Assembly: GCF_014203325.1 (NCBI RefSeq)
Contig: NZ_JACHIV010000001.1
Location: 6,077,501-6,141,500 of the forward strand
Reading direction: 5' to 3'
DNA length: 64,000 bases
DNA from: Saccharopolyspora gloriosae
Lineage (GTDB): Bacteria > Actinomycetota > Actinomycetes > Mycobacteriales > Pseudonocardiaceae
The notes beneath the pieces were generated by a model. The model worked only from the letters and a program-made list of their open reading frames with translations, was not told the DNA's origin and did no database searches. A program made the translations under genes and the position numbers. Shown here one piece after another: positions 37,079-46,313 of this stretch. How positions within the stretch are numbered: the first letter of the stretch is position 1; each line of letters starts with the position of its first letter.

Positions 37079-37235
37079 ACCCGGCGATACCGCCGAAAAG
37101 CCCAACGCGAGCGCACCCGATCAGGTGCATTGATCCGGATGATCAGTGGCTCCGAGTAACCCCTTCGAGTGATCTTGCGCGGGCCCGAGGGTGCCGGTAC
37201 CGGCCCGGTCGCGTGCTGGCAGGATCGGAGCCGAG

Positions 37236-38120
37236 ATGACGACGATCGCCTGGGACCCCACCGAACTGATCGACTGGTTCGAAGCCGAAGCCCGCCCGCT
37301 GCCGTGGCGCGCGGCCGGCGTCACCGGCTGGGGCGTGCTGGTCAGCGAGACCATGCTGCAGCAGACGCCGGTCAACCGGGTCGCGCCGATCTGGCAGGAG
37401 TGGATGGCGCGCTGGCCGCGGCCGTCCGACCTCGCCGCCGCTTCGCAGGCCGAGGTGCTGCGCGCCTGGGGCAAGCTCGGCTACCCGCGCCGGGCGCTGC
37501 GGCTGCACGAGGCCGCGGGGGCGATCGCGGCGAGCCACGGCGACGTCGTTCCGTCCGATGTGGACACCCTGCTGGCACTGCCGGGCATCGGCGCCTACAC
37601 GGCGCGCGCGGTGGCGGCGTTCGCCTACGGCCTGCGCGCCCCCGTGGTGGACACGAACGTCCGCCGCGTCGTGGCCCGCGCGGTGCACGGCGCGGGCGAC
37701 GCGGGACCGCCCTCGACCAAGCGCGACCTGGCCGACGTGGACGCGCTGCTGCCCACCGACGACACCGGCGCGGCGCGGCTGTCCGCGGCGCTCATGGAAC
37801 TCGGCCAGGTGGTGTGCACGGTCCGCTCCCCCGCGTGCGAGCGCTGCCCGATCGCGGCGGACTGCGCGTGGCAGCACGCCGGTCGGCCGGCGTACGCGGG
37901 ACCGCCGAAGAAGGTCCAGAAGTTCGCCGGGACCGACCGGCAGGTGCGCGGCAAGCTGCTCGACGTGCTGCGCGGCTCGGAAGGCCCGGTCACCCGCGAC
38001 CTCCTCGACGCCGCGTGGTCCGACGCCGGGCAGCGCGACCGCTGCCTGGATTCGCTGCTGGTGGACGGATTGCTGGAGCAGACCGCGGACGGCCGGTTCG
38101 CGCTGCCCGGCGAGCACTGA
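37236..38120 (+). CDS. mutY: A/G-specific adenine glycosylase MutY
   Basis: A 294-residue base-excision repair enzyme removing adenine opposite 8-oxoguanine. SETMLQQTPVNRV holds the catalytic Glu, LALPGIGAYTARAVAAF is the helix-hairpin-helix, and VVDTNVRRVVAR holds the catalytic Asp. The [4Fe-4S] ligands are in CTVRSPACERCPIAADC (C-x6-C-x2-C-x5-C). The C-terminal MutT-like domain is largely replaced by a short winged segment, as in mycobacterial MutY. ATG 37236 has GGAG five bases upstream. Confidence 0.95.
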   Translation: MTTIAWDPTELIDWFEAEARPLPWRAAGVTGWGVLVSETMLQQTPVNRVAPIWQEWMARWPRPSDLAAASQAEVLRAWGKLGYPRRALRLHEAAGAIAASHGDVVPSDVDTLLALPGIGAYTARAVAAFAYGLRAPVVDTNVRRVVARAVHGAGDAGPPSTKRDLADVDALLPTDDTGAARLSAALMELGQVVCTVRSPACERCPIAADCAWQHAGRPAYAGPPKKVQKFAGTDRQVRGKLLDVLRGSEGPVTRDLLDAAWSDAGQRDRCLDSLLVDGLLEQTADGRFALPGEH

Positions 38121-38141
38121 CCGACCCGAACGGAGCGAACC

Positions 38142-38651
38142 GTGGCGCAGACGCTGACCGTGCTCTTCGACGACGCGACCGAGACCAGGCTGGGCGCGCT
38201 GCGCGATTCCGTGGCGACGGCGGGAGTTCCGGTGACCGAGGGGCGCCCGAGCGTGGCGCTGGCCGCGGCGAGCACCATCCCGGCGGGCACCCGCAAGGCG
38301 CTGCGCGCGGAGCTCGGCGCGCTGTTCCTCCCGGACCTGTGGTTCTACACGCTGGGCACGTTCCCCGGTGAGGACGCGGTGCTGCTGCTGACCGCCGTGG
38401 TGGACGCGGAGCTGCTGGCGGTGCACTCGGCGGTCCACGACGTGCTGGCGGGCAAGGTGGCGAACCCGTCGGCGTACCACTTCCCCGGCGCCTGGATCCC
38501 GCACTGCGCGCTCACCCCGGTGCTGAGCGGGGAGCAGCTCACGGCCGGGTTCGCGGCGTTGCGCTCGACCTCCCCGGTGCGGGCGGCGGTGTCCGAGGTC
38601 GCGGTGCTCGATTCCCGCGGCGGCGAGCCGGAGGTCCTCGTCTCGCGCTGA
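38142..38651 (+). CDS. 2H phosphoesterase/2'-5' RNA ligase-like protein, one motif altered
   Basis: A 169-residue protein with the 2'-5' RNA ligase-like fold. The second H-x-[ST] motif is clear (IPHCALTP). At the expected first motif the sequence is GRPSVALAA, with Ser in place of the catalytic His. Either catalysis is impaired or another residue serves. GTG 38142 follows CGGAGCGAACC, 21 bases after mutY, so co-transcription is likely. Biological substrate unknown. Confidence 0.7.
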   Translation: MAQTLTVLFDDATETRLGALRDSVATAGVPVTEGRPSVALAAASTIPAGTRKALRAELGALFLPDLWFYTLGTFPGEDAVLLLTAVVDAELLAVHSAVHDVLAGKVANPSAYHFPGAWIPHCALTPVLSGEQLTAGFAALRSTSPVRAAVSEVAVLDSRGGEPEVLVSR

Positions 38652-38850
38652 CGCGGGCCGGTCGGGCAAGCCCCGGAACGGGTGATCCGGAACCGCCTTC
38701 CCGCCCCTGCGCGGCACGGCCGTTCCAGCCCTTCGACCAGCACACTCACTCCATCCACAGTGGACTACTGCGGGTATCGGCCCGAGTTGCTCTTGCCCAG
38801 GTGAGGGGCCACTTTGGACCGGCAGCCTGTCACGCGGTGTGAGGAGCGAG

Positions 38851-39543
38851 ATGGATGTCGACGGCGTGAGCATCGTGGCGCGCGGGATCACCGCCACCGG
38901 CCCGGAGGGCATCGTCTTCGAGAACGTCGACGCGCGCGTGTACCCCGGCGAACTCGCGGTGATCCTCGGCGAAGGCGGCACCGGCCGCACCTCGCTGCTG
39001 CTCGCGCTGTCCGGCCGGTTGAAGATCGTCGCGGGCCGCATCGAGATCGACGACGCCCCGCGCCGCGCGAGCCTGGTGCGGCGGGCCATCATCCCCGCGC
39101 GGCTCTCCCCCGGGTTCGAGCTGGAGGGCAGGCTGCGGGTCCGCGAAGCCATCCGTGAACGCCGGGTCACCTCGCGGGTCACCGCACGCGCCGTGGACAG
39201 GGCGATGGCGGCGCTCGGCCTGGACGTGGACCGCGCCGCGCTGATCGACGAGCTGTACCCGGACGACCGGCTGCTGCTGGCGATCGCGCTGGCCACCGCC
39301 GGTGAGCCGCCGGGGATTCTGGTGGACGACGTCGTCGCCGGGCTGCTTCCCTCCGGGCGCAACCGGGTGTGGTCGGCGCTGCGGGCCGTGGCCGACACGG
39401 GCATCACCGTGCTGGCCAGCTCGACCGAACCCACTTCCGAAGCCGACGTGCTGATCCGGTTGCCGTACAACATCGTCGACTTCGGCGACGACACCACCGG
39501 GCTGCCGCTGTTCAGCACCGCCACCGGCGAGGACGTCCGATGA
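38851..39543 (+). CDS. Degenerate ABC ATPase-like protein
   Basis: A 230-residue protein with the outline of an ABC ATP-binding subunit but altered motifs. Walker A reads GEGGTGRTS (the invariant Lys is Arg). The LSGGQ signature is replaced by LYPDDRLLLAIAL. Walker B is ILVDDVVAGL, without the usual Glu. The switch His is absent (VLASSTEPT). ATP hydrolysis is therefore doubtful. ATG 38851 follows GAGGAGCGAG. It overlaps the YhgE/Pip gene by ATGA, so the two are made together. Confidence 0.8.
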   Translation: MDVDGVSIVARGITATGPEGIVFENVDARVYPGELAVILGEGGTGRTSLLLALSGRLKIVAGRIEIDDAPRRASLVRRAIIPARLSPGFELEGRLRVREAIRERRVTSRVTARAVDRAMAALGLDVDRAALIDELYPDDRLLLAIALATAGEPPGILVDDVVAGLLPSGRNRVWSALRAVADTGITVLASSTEPTSEADVLIRLPYNIVDFGDDTTGLPLFSTATGEDVR

Positions 39544-41480
39544 AGGCGATCTACCTCGCCTGGCTGGAGCTGCGCCGGTTCCGCGGCCCGTGGCGCAGGT
39601 TCGCGCCCGCGGTGCTGATCCTCATCCCGCTGCTGTACGGGGCGCTGCTGCTGTGGTCGAACTGGGACCCCTACGGCCGGATGTCGGAGATGCCGGTCGC
39701 GGTGGTCAACTCCGATCGGCCCGCCGACCACAACGGCGAGCAGGTCAACGCGGGCGAGCAGTTCGTCCAGCAGCTGCGCACCACCGACACCTTCCAGTGG
39801 CACTTCGTCGACCCGAAGACCGCCCGCAGCGGGCTGGAGCAGGGCCGCTACTACTTCACCATCCAGGTCCCGCAGGACTTCAGCACCCGGCTCGCGAACT
39901 CGACGCGCAGCGCCCCGCAGCGCCCGGCGGTATTGCTGACCAGGAACGACGCCAACGGCCACCTGGCGGGGATCATGGCCGACACGGCGCGCTACGAGCT
40001 GCAGAACCAGATCAACGCCGCCGCCTACGCCGCCTACGCGCGGGGGCTGTACGGGGATCTCGGCGAGGTCCGCGGCAAGCTCGGCACCGCCTCGGAGATC
40101 TCCGAGCAGCTGGTGCAGGGCACCCAGCTGAACAAGCAGAGCACGGGGGCGCTGGCGCGGGGGCTCACCGGAGTGCGGGACGGCACCGGCCGGGTCTCCG
40201 GCGGGGTGCGCGACATCGCGGGCGCCTCCGCGCAGCTCGACCAGCGGCTGTCGTCGATCACCGAGTTCACCGGGCGGCGGCTGCCCGCCACCACCGAGGC
40301 GCTGCTGGACACCAGCGGCGCGACGGTGCGCGACCTCAACGCGGTCACCGGCGGCACGGCGGCGGCGCAGCGCCAAGCGGAACGTTCCGCGGGGACACTG
40401 GCGCAGCTCGCGAACCGGCATCCCGAGCTGCGCGGCGATCCGCTGTACCGGTCCGCGCTGGCCGACGCGCGCCGGCTCGCCGCCACCACGACCAGCGTCC
40501 ACGACGCGGCGGCGGACGCGCTGGGCAGCGCCGCCGACACGCAGGACCGGGCGTTGGCGCTGCGCGACGAGCTGGAGCCGCTGCAGCAGGACGTCAGCGA
40601 CATCGACGAGCCCGCGACGCGGTTGCGGCTGAGTTCGGCGGAACTCACCGGCGGCGTCGGCGGACTCACCCACGGCGTGAACACGCTGGTCGCGAACATC
40701 GGGGTGGCGCAGACGAGTTCGGGCCAGCTCAATGACGGCGCGCGTCGGCTCGCCGATCAAGTGCGGGACAGCCTCGACCGGATGCCCCCCGCCGGGCCGA
40801 CGGAGGTCGCGCGGGCCTCCTCCGAGCTGGGCACGCCGTCGGTGGTCCGGGCCACGACGCTGAACTCCGCCGACGTGTACGGCCGCGGGGTGGCGCCGTT
40901 GTTCTTCGCGATCGCGCTGTGGGTGTTCGGGTTGTTCGCGTACCTGCTGTTCACGCCGTTGAACCAGCGCGCGCTGGGCGGGCGCACGAATCCGCTGTCG
41001 GTCGCGATCGGCGGCTGGCTCCCGGCGGCGGCGCTGGGCGTGATCGGTGGCCTGGTGCTGCTCGGCGCGATGGACCTGGCGCTGGGACTGGATCCGGTGG
41101 ACCTGCCCGCCGCGGTGGGGCTGACCGCGTTGGGGGCCGCCGCGTTCACCGCGATCAACCACGCCCTGCGCGCCGCGTTCGGCGCGGTCGGCGGGCTGGT
41201 GTCGCTGGCGCTGCTGCTGGTGCAGATCACCGCCTCCGGCGGGCTGTACCCGCTGGAGACCGCTCCGGCACCGATCCAGGCGGTGCACTCGGCGCTGCCG
41301 ATGAGCTACCTCGTCGACGGGCTGCGGGTGGCGTTCACCGGTGGGGAGCAGCAGCACCTGATCTGGGACGCGATCGTGCTGGGCGGCGTGCTGGTCGGGT
41401 TCCTGCTGATCACGTCGCTGGTGGTGCTGCGGCACCGGACGTGGACCATCGGCAGGCTGCACCCGCAGATCGAGTTGTGA
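39540..41480 (+). CDS. YhgE/Pip-type membrane protein
   Basis: A 646-residue membrane protein. One helix lies near residues 22-42 (FAPAVLILIPLLYGALLLW) and five or six in the last 220 residues. The large external part between (residues 50-430) is rich in Ala/Thr helices with repeated Asp and Gln, as in YhgE/Pip proteins, and MSEMPVAVVNSDRPA after the first helix is a family hallmark. Members include phage-infection proteins and type VII-linked exporters. Coupled to the degenerate ABC protein upstream. Transport is inferred only. Confidence 0.85.
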   Translation: MKAIYLAWLELRRFRGPWRRFAPAVLILIPLLYGALLLWSNWDPYGRMSEMPVAVVNSDRPADHNGEQVNAGEQFVQQLRTTDTFQWHFVDPKTARSGLEQGRYYFTIQVPQDFSTRLANSTRSAPQRPAVLLTRNDANGHLAGIMADTARYELQNQINAAAYAAYARGLYGDLGEVRGKLGTASEISEQLVQGTQLNKQSTGALARGLTGVRDGTGRVSGGVRDIAGASAQLDQRLSSITEFTGRRLPATTEALLDTSGATVRDLNAVTGGTAAAQRQAERSAGTLAQLANRHPELRGDPLYRSALADARRLAATTTSVHDAAADALGSAADTQDRALALRDELEPLQQDVSDIDEPATRLRLSSAELTGGVGGLTHGVNTLVANIGVAQTSSGQLNDGARRLADQVRDSLDRMPPAGPTEVARASSELGTPSVVRATTLNSADVYGRGVAPLFFAIALWVFGLFAYLLFTPLNQRALGGRTNPLSVAIGGWLPAAALGVIGGLVLLGAMDLALGLDPVDLPAAVGLTALGAAAFTAINHALRAAFGAVGGLVSLALLLVQITASGGLYPLETAPAPIQAVHSALPMSYLVDGLRVAFTGGEQQHLIWDAIVLGGVLVGFLLITSLVVLRHRTWTIGRLHPQIEL

Positions 41481-41544
41481 GCCGGGCGCGTCCCGACCGG
41501 TGGGCTCCGCCGCCGCGCTGCTGTCCACCTCCCGGCGGTATCCG

Positions 41545-41556
41545 TAGGCTGGGTAC
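41545..41556 (+). promoter_or_regulatory. Leaderless -10 element for the mhuD-like gene
   Basis: TAGGCT (41545-41550) is six bases before ATG 41557. Confidence 0.5.
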
Positions 41557-41865
41557 ATGGCTGTTGTGAAGATCAATGCGATCGAGGTCCCCGAGGGCTC
41601 CGGCCCCGAGCTGGAGAAGCGGTTCGCCGGTCGGCACGGCTCGGTCGAGGACTCACCCGGTTTCCTCGGCTTCGAGCTGCTGCGCCCCGTCGAGGGCGAA
41701 AACCGGTACTTCGTCTACACGAAGTGGGAGTCCGAGGAGGACTTCCAGAACTGGGCGCAGGGCCCGGCGAAGGCCGCGCACACCGGCGAGCACAAGAACA
41801 CCGTCGCCACCGGTTCGAACCTGCTGGAGTTCGAGGTCGTGCAGGAGAAGCACAAGGACGCGTGA
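41557..41865 (+). CDS. mhuD: MhuD-like heme-degrading monooxygenase
   Basis: A 102-residue ferredoxin-fold dimeric protein of the ABM/IsdG family. The sequence follows M. tuberculosis MhuD (Rv3592) closely (VVKINAIEVP, SPGFLGFELLRPV, WESEEDFQNWA, NLLEFEVV). The heme-site residues fall at the same numbers: Asn7, Trp66, His75. MhuD opens heme to mycobilin and frees iron for growth. The substrate here is inferred from these residues. Start fixed by the -10 at 41545. Confidence 0.9.
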   Translation: MAVVKINAIEVPEGSGPELEKRFAGRHGSVEDSPGFLGFELLRPVEGENRYFVYTKWESEEDFQNWAQGPAKAAHTGEHKNTVATGSNLLEFEVVQEKHKDA

Positions 41866-41941
41866 CGCGCAGGTGAGCACCGCGCCGGCCGATGAGGTGG
41901 GCGCGGCGCCCGCCGGAACGAACGATGAGGAGCACCGGGCG

Positions 41942-42769
41942 GTGAGTTCGGAATCCGTCGCCGCCGCGGCGAAGACGATCTCCGAGGCGGAGGCGCTGCT
42001 GGTGTGCGCCGGAGCCGGGATGGGCGTCGACTCCGGCCTGCCCGACTTCCGCGGCGACACCGGTTTCTGGCGGGCCTACCCGCCGTACGAACGGCTCGGG
42101 CTGAGCTTCGCGGAAGTCGCCGACCCGGTGCACTTCGCCGAGGACCCCGAGCTGGCCTGGGGCTTCTACGGGCACCGGCTGGGGCTGTACCGGGAGACGG
42201 TGCCGCACGCGGGCTTCGAGGTCCTGCGGCGCTGGGCGGAGCGGATGCCGCGCGGGGCTCGGGTGTTCACCTCGAACGTCGACGGCGGGTTCCAGCTGGC
42301 GGGGTTCGCGCCGGAGCACGTCGCCGAGTGCCACGGCAGCATTCACCACCTGCAGTGCCTGGAGCCGTGCACCGACGACGTGTGGCCCGCCGACGACGTC
42401 TCGGTGCCCGTCGACGCGGCGACGATGCGCGCGCGGTCACCGCTGCCCGCCTGCCGGAACTGCGGCGGAACGGCGCGGCCGAACATCCTGATGTTCGGCG
42501 ACCGGGACTGGGTGCCCGGCCACGCGCAGCCCCGGCTGGACGAGCTGCAGGCGTGGCGGCGGTCGCTGCGGGCGGCTCGGCTCGTGGTGGTGGAGCTCGG
42601 CGCGGGGACGGCGGTGCCGACGGTGCGCAGGCACGCGGAGCTGGCCTCGGCCGCCTCCGGTGCGCTGATCCGCATCAACCCGCGGGAACCGGAGGTCCGC
42701 CACGGCCGCGGCACCTCGATCCCGGACGGCGCGCTGAGCGCGCTGCGCGCCATCGACGCGCTGCTCTGA
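41942..42769 (+). CDS. Sir2-family NAD-dependent deacylase
   Basis: A 275-residue sirtuin. NAD site GAGMGVDSGLPDFRG (the usual Ser after GAG is Met-Gly here), TSNVDGGFQLAG, catalytic His in CHGSIHHLQC, and a four-Cys zinc site (QCLEPC and ACRNCGG). RPNILMFGD follows. It would remove acyl groups from lysines. The start GTG 41942 is preferred for GAGGAG nine bases upstream; GTG 41873, eight bases past the mhuD stop, would add 23 residues. Long inserts relative to CobB make the target uncertain. Confidence 0.85.
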   Translation: MSSESVAAAAKTISEAEALLVCAGAGMGVDSGLPDFRGDTGFWRAYPPYERLGLSFAEVADPVHFAEDPELAWGFYGHRLGLYRETVPHAGFEVLRRWAERMPRGARVFTSNVDGGFQLAGFAPEHVAECHGSIHHLQCLEPCTDDVWPADDVSVPVDAATMRARSPLPACRNCGGTARPNILMFGDRDWVPGHAQPRLDELQAWRRSLRAARLVVVELGAGTAVPTVRRHAELASAASGALIRINPREPEVRHGRGTSIPDGALSALRAIDALL

Positions 42770-42967
42770 GCGCCGGGGTTCACTTACCCACCCGAACGGG
42801 AATGATCACGCACGGCGACGACCACCCCGGCCGCCATTCCCCCTGCTCAACGAGATCGCCCCCACTCCGACCGCACCTGCACCCGGCGTGAACAGCGACA
42901 ATTTCGCGATAAATCGATTCACCCGGGGACAAGCGAACGAAAGTTCGACCACCGAGGGTGATCGGGC

Positions 42968-43954
42968 TCAGTTCGGGATCACGACGTGGGCGCGGACCGC
43001 GCGGTGATCGCTGCCGGGCACGTCGAACACCGCGTAGTCCTGGGTCACCAGGCCTTCGCTGGTCAGCACGTGATCGATGGTGGCGCGCGGCATCCACCCG
43101 GCGCCCCAGGTCGGGGTGAGGCCGCCGCCGGTGACCTCGGCGGCGTCGGCGTAACCGCCGCCCAGCAGCGCGCGCAGCGGCGAGTGGTCCAGCGTCGCGT
43201 TGAAATCCCCCGCCAGCACCCGCGCCGCGCCACCCGGCCGCGGCAGCGCGGTGAGCTCGCGCAACCAGCCGTCGGCGGTGTCCGCGCCCATCGGGTAGAT
43301 CGGGTGCACCGCGACGAACTCCACGTCGCGCGGGCCCGGCAGGTCGATCAGCGCGGACGGCTGCGCCAGCGACGTCGGCGGCACCAGCGCGAGCTCCCGC
43401 AGCGGATACCGCGAAGCGATCCCCGTGCCGTCCGCCCGCGGCCCGCTGTGCAGCACCCGGTGCGGCAGCAGCTCCGCGAGGCCCGCCCGGTCCAGTTCGG
43501 CGACGGCCTGCGGGGTGAGCTCCTGGAGGCTGAGCACGTCGATCCGGCCGTCGCGCACCAGGTCCACGACGCGATCCGCTTGCGCTCGCCCGAAAAACAA
43601 GTTGACCGACAGCACCCGCAGCGGCGAGCCTTGCACCGGCGTCGGCGAATCCGGAATCGCCCTGGGGAGGACCAGGATCGCCAGCACCACCGTCAGCAGG
43701 CCGACTACGAGCGTGGTCAACCACCGCCGCAGCACCAGGCCCAGCACCGTCAGCACCGACCCGACCGGCACGGCGTACTGCAAGGTCGCGACCAGCGCGA
43801 TCGTGTAGCGGTTCGCCGTGTCGAAACCCAGCAACGCGGGCGTGGCCCAGCCCGCCGTACCGAGCACCGCCAACACGAACAGCGCGGTGACGAGACCGCT
43901 CTTGCGCCGGCGCGGCGCGGAGTCGATCTCGGGTTCGGCCACCGCCGTGTCCAT
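42968..43954 (-). CDS. Membrane-anchored endonuclease/exonuclease/phosphatase-family protein
   Basis: A 328-residue protein. Three membrane helices lie in residues 20-105, followed by an external EEP (DNase I-like) domain: LSVNLFFGRA, LQELTP (metal Glu), VHPIYP, AGDFNATLDHSPL, ATIDHVL and GSDHRAVRAHV (catalytic His). Such proteins may hydrolyse phosphodiesters or lipids outside the cell, substrate unknown. ATG 43954 with GGGGGTG upstream. Divergent from the DrrA-like gene. Confidence 0.87.
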   Translation of the reverse strand: MDTAVAEPEIDSAPRRRKSGLVTALFVLAVLGTAGWATPALLGFDTANRYTIALVATLQYAVPVGSVLTVLGLVLRRWLTTLVVGLLTVVLAILVLPRAIPDSPTPVQGSPLRVLSVNLFFGRAQADRVVDLVRDGRIDVLSLQELTPQAVAELDRAGLAELLPHRVLHSGPRADGTGIASRYPLRELALVPPTSLAQPSALIDLPGPRDVEFVAVHPIYPMGADTADGWLRELTALPRPGGAARVLAGDFNATLDHSPLRALLGGGYADAAEVTGGGLTPTWGAGWMPRATIDHVLTSEGLVTQDYAVFDVPGSDHRAVRAHVVIPN

Positions 43955-44060
43955 CCAGCACCCCCGGTGTCGCGCGGCTCACGCGGGCTGTCAGCGCGCT
44001 GTGCGCGGCCTGCCAGCGATACCCCCGATGGTGGGGAGCATAACGAATCGAGGAGGCGGC

Positions 44061-45014
44061 ATGTCCTACGCGATCCAGGCGGAAGGCCTGGTGAAACGCT
44101 TCGGCGCGACGACCGCGCTGGACGGGATCGACCTGGCCGCGCCCACCGGCTCCATCCTCGGGGTGCTCGGACCGAACGGCGCCGGCAAGACGACCGCGGT
44201 GCGCATCCTGGCCACGCTGCTGCGGCCCGACGCGGGGCGCGCCACGATCGCCGGTCGCGACCTGCACCGCGAAGCGGTGGCGGTGCGCCGCAGGATCGGG
44301 CTCACCGGCCAGTACGCGTCGGTGGACGAGGAGCTCACCGGGGTGGAGAACCTGGTGCTCATCGGCAGGCTGCTGGAGCTGTCCCGGCGGGACGCGCGGG
44401 CTCGCGCGGCGGAACTGCTGGAGCGGTTCGGCCTCACCGACGCGGGCGGGCGCGCCATCAAGACCTACTCCGGGGGCATGCGCCGACGGCTGGACCTGGC
44501 CGCGAGCCTCGTCGGGAGGCCGGAGGTGCTGTACCTGGACGAGCCCACGACCGGCCTCGACCCCCGCAGCCGCAACCAGGTGTGGGACATGGTCACCGCG
44601 CTCACCGGCGAAGGCGTCACGGTGCTGCTGACCACGCAGTACCTGGAGGAGGCCGACCAGCTCGCGGACCGGATCAGCGTCATCGACCACGGCCGCGTCG
44701 TCGCCGAAGGCCGCGCCGACGAGCTCAAGCGCCGCACCGGCAAGCAGACCCTGCAGGTGCGTCCCAGCGGTGCCGAGGACGTGCCCGAGGTGCGGCGCAT
44801 CGTCGCCGAGCTCACCGGGACGCAACCGGCCACCCACGACGAGGGCGGCCTGATCACCGCGCCGGTGGACGACCCGGTGCTGCTGTCGACCCTGGTGCGC
44901 AGGCTCGACGACGCGGGGATCACCGCCGACGAGCTCGCCCTGCGACTGCCCAGTCTCGACGAGGCGTTCCTCGCGCTGACCGGGAAATCCGCCGAAGAGG
45001 AGACCGCGGCATGA
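44061..45014 (+). CDS. DrrA-like ABC exporter ATPase
   Basis: A 317-residue ATPase of the daunorubicin-resistance (DrrA) type. Walker A GPNGAGKTT, signature YSGGMRRRLDLAASLV, Walker B VLYLDEPTTGLDPRSR, then TTQYLEEADQLADRI. The C-terminal DUF4162-like domain ends LPSLDEAFLALTGK, the DrrA C-terminal hallmark. ATG 44061 follows GAGGAGG. It overlaps the permease by ATGA. Exports drugs or lipids; the substrate cannot be read from the sequence. Confidence 0.92.
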   Translation: MSYAIQAEGLVKRFGATTALDGIDLAAPTGSILGVLGPNGAGKTTAVRILATLLRPDAGRATIAGRDLHREAVAVRRRIGLTGQYASVDEELTGVENLVLIGRLLELSRRDARARAAELLERFGLTDAGGRAIKTYSGGMRRRLDLAASLVGRPEVLYLDEPTTGLDPRSRNQVWDMVTALTGEGVTVLLTTQYLEEADQLADRISVIDHGRVVAEGRADELKRRTGKQTLQVRPSGAEDVPEVRRIVAELTGTQPATHDEGGLITAPVDDPVLLSTLVRRLDDAGITADELALRLPSLDEAFLALTGKSAEEETAA

Positions 45015-45838
45015 CCAGCACCCTCGAACGTTCCACCGGTTCGACCTCGGCGTCCCCGCCACCGCGGGAGCGCATCGGACCGCTGAGCACCGTGCGGCAC
45101 GGCCTCACGCTGGCCGGGCGCAGCGTGCTCAAGATCCGCAAGTCCCCGGAGGGGCTGCTCGACGTCACGCTGCAGCCGATCCTGTTCCTGGTGATGTTCG
45201 TGTACCTGTTCGGCGGCGCGATCGCCCAGGACACCGGCGCCTACCTGCAGCAGACGCTGCCGGGCGTGATGGCCATGAACATGATCTTCGGCAGCCTCGG
45301 CACCGGGATGCAGCTCAACACCGACATCAACAAGGGCGTGTTCGACCGCTTCCGCAGCCTGCCGATCGCCCGGTCCGCCCCGCTGATCGGTGCCGTGTTC
45401 GGCGACATCGTGCGCTACGTCGTGTCCGTCGTGGTGCTGCTGGGGGTGGCGACGCTGATGGGCTTCCGCATCGAGACCGGGCCGCTGCAGGCGTTCGCCG
45501 CGTTCCTCGTCGCGCTGGCCTTCGCGCTGTCGATGTGCTGGATCACGGTGTTCCTCGGGATGCTGATCCGCAGCCAGCAGGCGCTGCCCGGTGTGGCGAT
45601 GGCGTTCATGTTCCCGCTGACGATGGGCAGCAACGTGTTCGTCCCGACCGAGACGATGCCCGGCTGGTTGCAGACGTGGGTGCAGATCAACCCGGTCACG
45701 CAGCTCGCCGACACCGCCCGCGGGCTGATGATCGGCGGGCCGGTCGCCGGGCCGTTGACGGCGACGGTGATCTGGATGGTGGCCCTGACCGCCGTCTTCT
45801 TCCCGTTGGCTATGTGGGCTTATCGGCGTCGGGTTTGA
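45011..45838 (+). CDS. DrrB-like ABC-2 permease
   Basis: A 275-residue ABC-2 permease with six membrane helices. The N-terminal 25 residues are Ser/Thr-rich. KIRKSPEGLLDVTLQPILFLVMF and the ABC-2 signature region NVFVPTETMPGWLQTWVQINPVT match DrrB proteins. It pairs with the ATPase whose stop overlaps its start. Repeat copy B begins directly after its stop. Confidence 0.92.
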   Translation: MTSTLERSTGSTSASPPPRERIGPLSTVRHGLTLAGRSVLKIRKSPEGLLDVTLQPILFLVMFVYLFGGAIAQDTGAYLQQTLPGVMAMNMIFGSLGTGMQLNTDINKGVFDRFRSLPIARSAPLIGAVFGDIVRYVVSVVVLLGVATLMGFRIETGPLQAFAAFLVALAFALSMCWITVFLGMLIRSQQALPGVAMAFMFPLTMGSNVFVPTETMPGWLQTWVQINPVTQLADTARGLMIGGPVAGPLTATVIWMVALTAVFFPLAMWAYRRRV

Positions 45839-45840
45839 GT

Positions 45841-46180
45841 GGGGGTCGTTTGGCGGAACCTCAGCCGGTCTCTCGCTGCGGGATCTTTTTCCCCAGTGGC
45901 TCCGCCACGAGGGAAAAGCCGTCCTCGCGACAGACCGGCTGAGAACACGCAGGTGGGCCGGTTTTCGACGTGGGCCATGTGCTTCGCACATACAGGCACG
46001 GCTCCGCCGCAAAGCAGACTTCGCTCCGCTCGCCCACGGCACGGCTACGCCGCGAAGCACGGCCTTCGGCCGCGAGGCAGGCGTGCTCCGCAGCCCAAAG
46101 CACGGCTACGCCGCGGAGGCACGGCTTCGCCGCAGGGCGCGCTGGCTCGCTCGGCACGGCGGGTTCGGCGATAGGCGGGT
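45841..46180 (+). repeat. Composite intergenic repeat, copy B
   Basis: Same layout as copy A but on the plus strand, starting directly after the DrrB-like stop. Outer arms are at 45860-45876 and 45927-45943 (CTCAGCCGGTCTCTCGC, one mismatch in 17), with an inner CTTTTTCCC hairpin and central GTGGC-TCC-GCCAC. The second hairpin (45976-45992) has one mismatch. Mini-hairpins with CGGC-TTC/TAC loops continue to about 46180. The remaining 130 bases to the regulator gene hold nothing I recognise. Confidence 0.85.
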
Positions 46181-46313
46181 CCGGTCGCTGCGGGGTTCGC
46201 TCTTCGCGGGGCTCTACCGCAGCGTTGTCCGCGCGGGACTCCGCTGGGAACCCGCCGGGGGCGGTTTGCTGGGAGGGGCGCTGCTCTGCGGCTTCGGCTG
46301 GTGAGGCGGGCGT

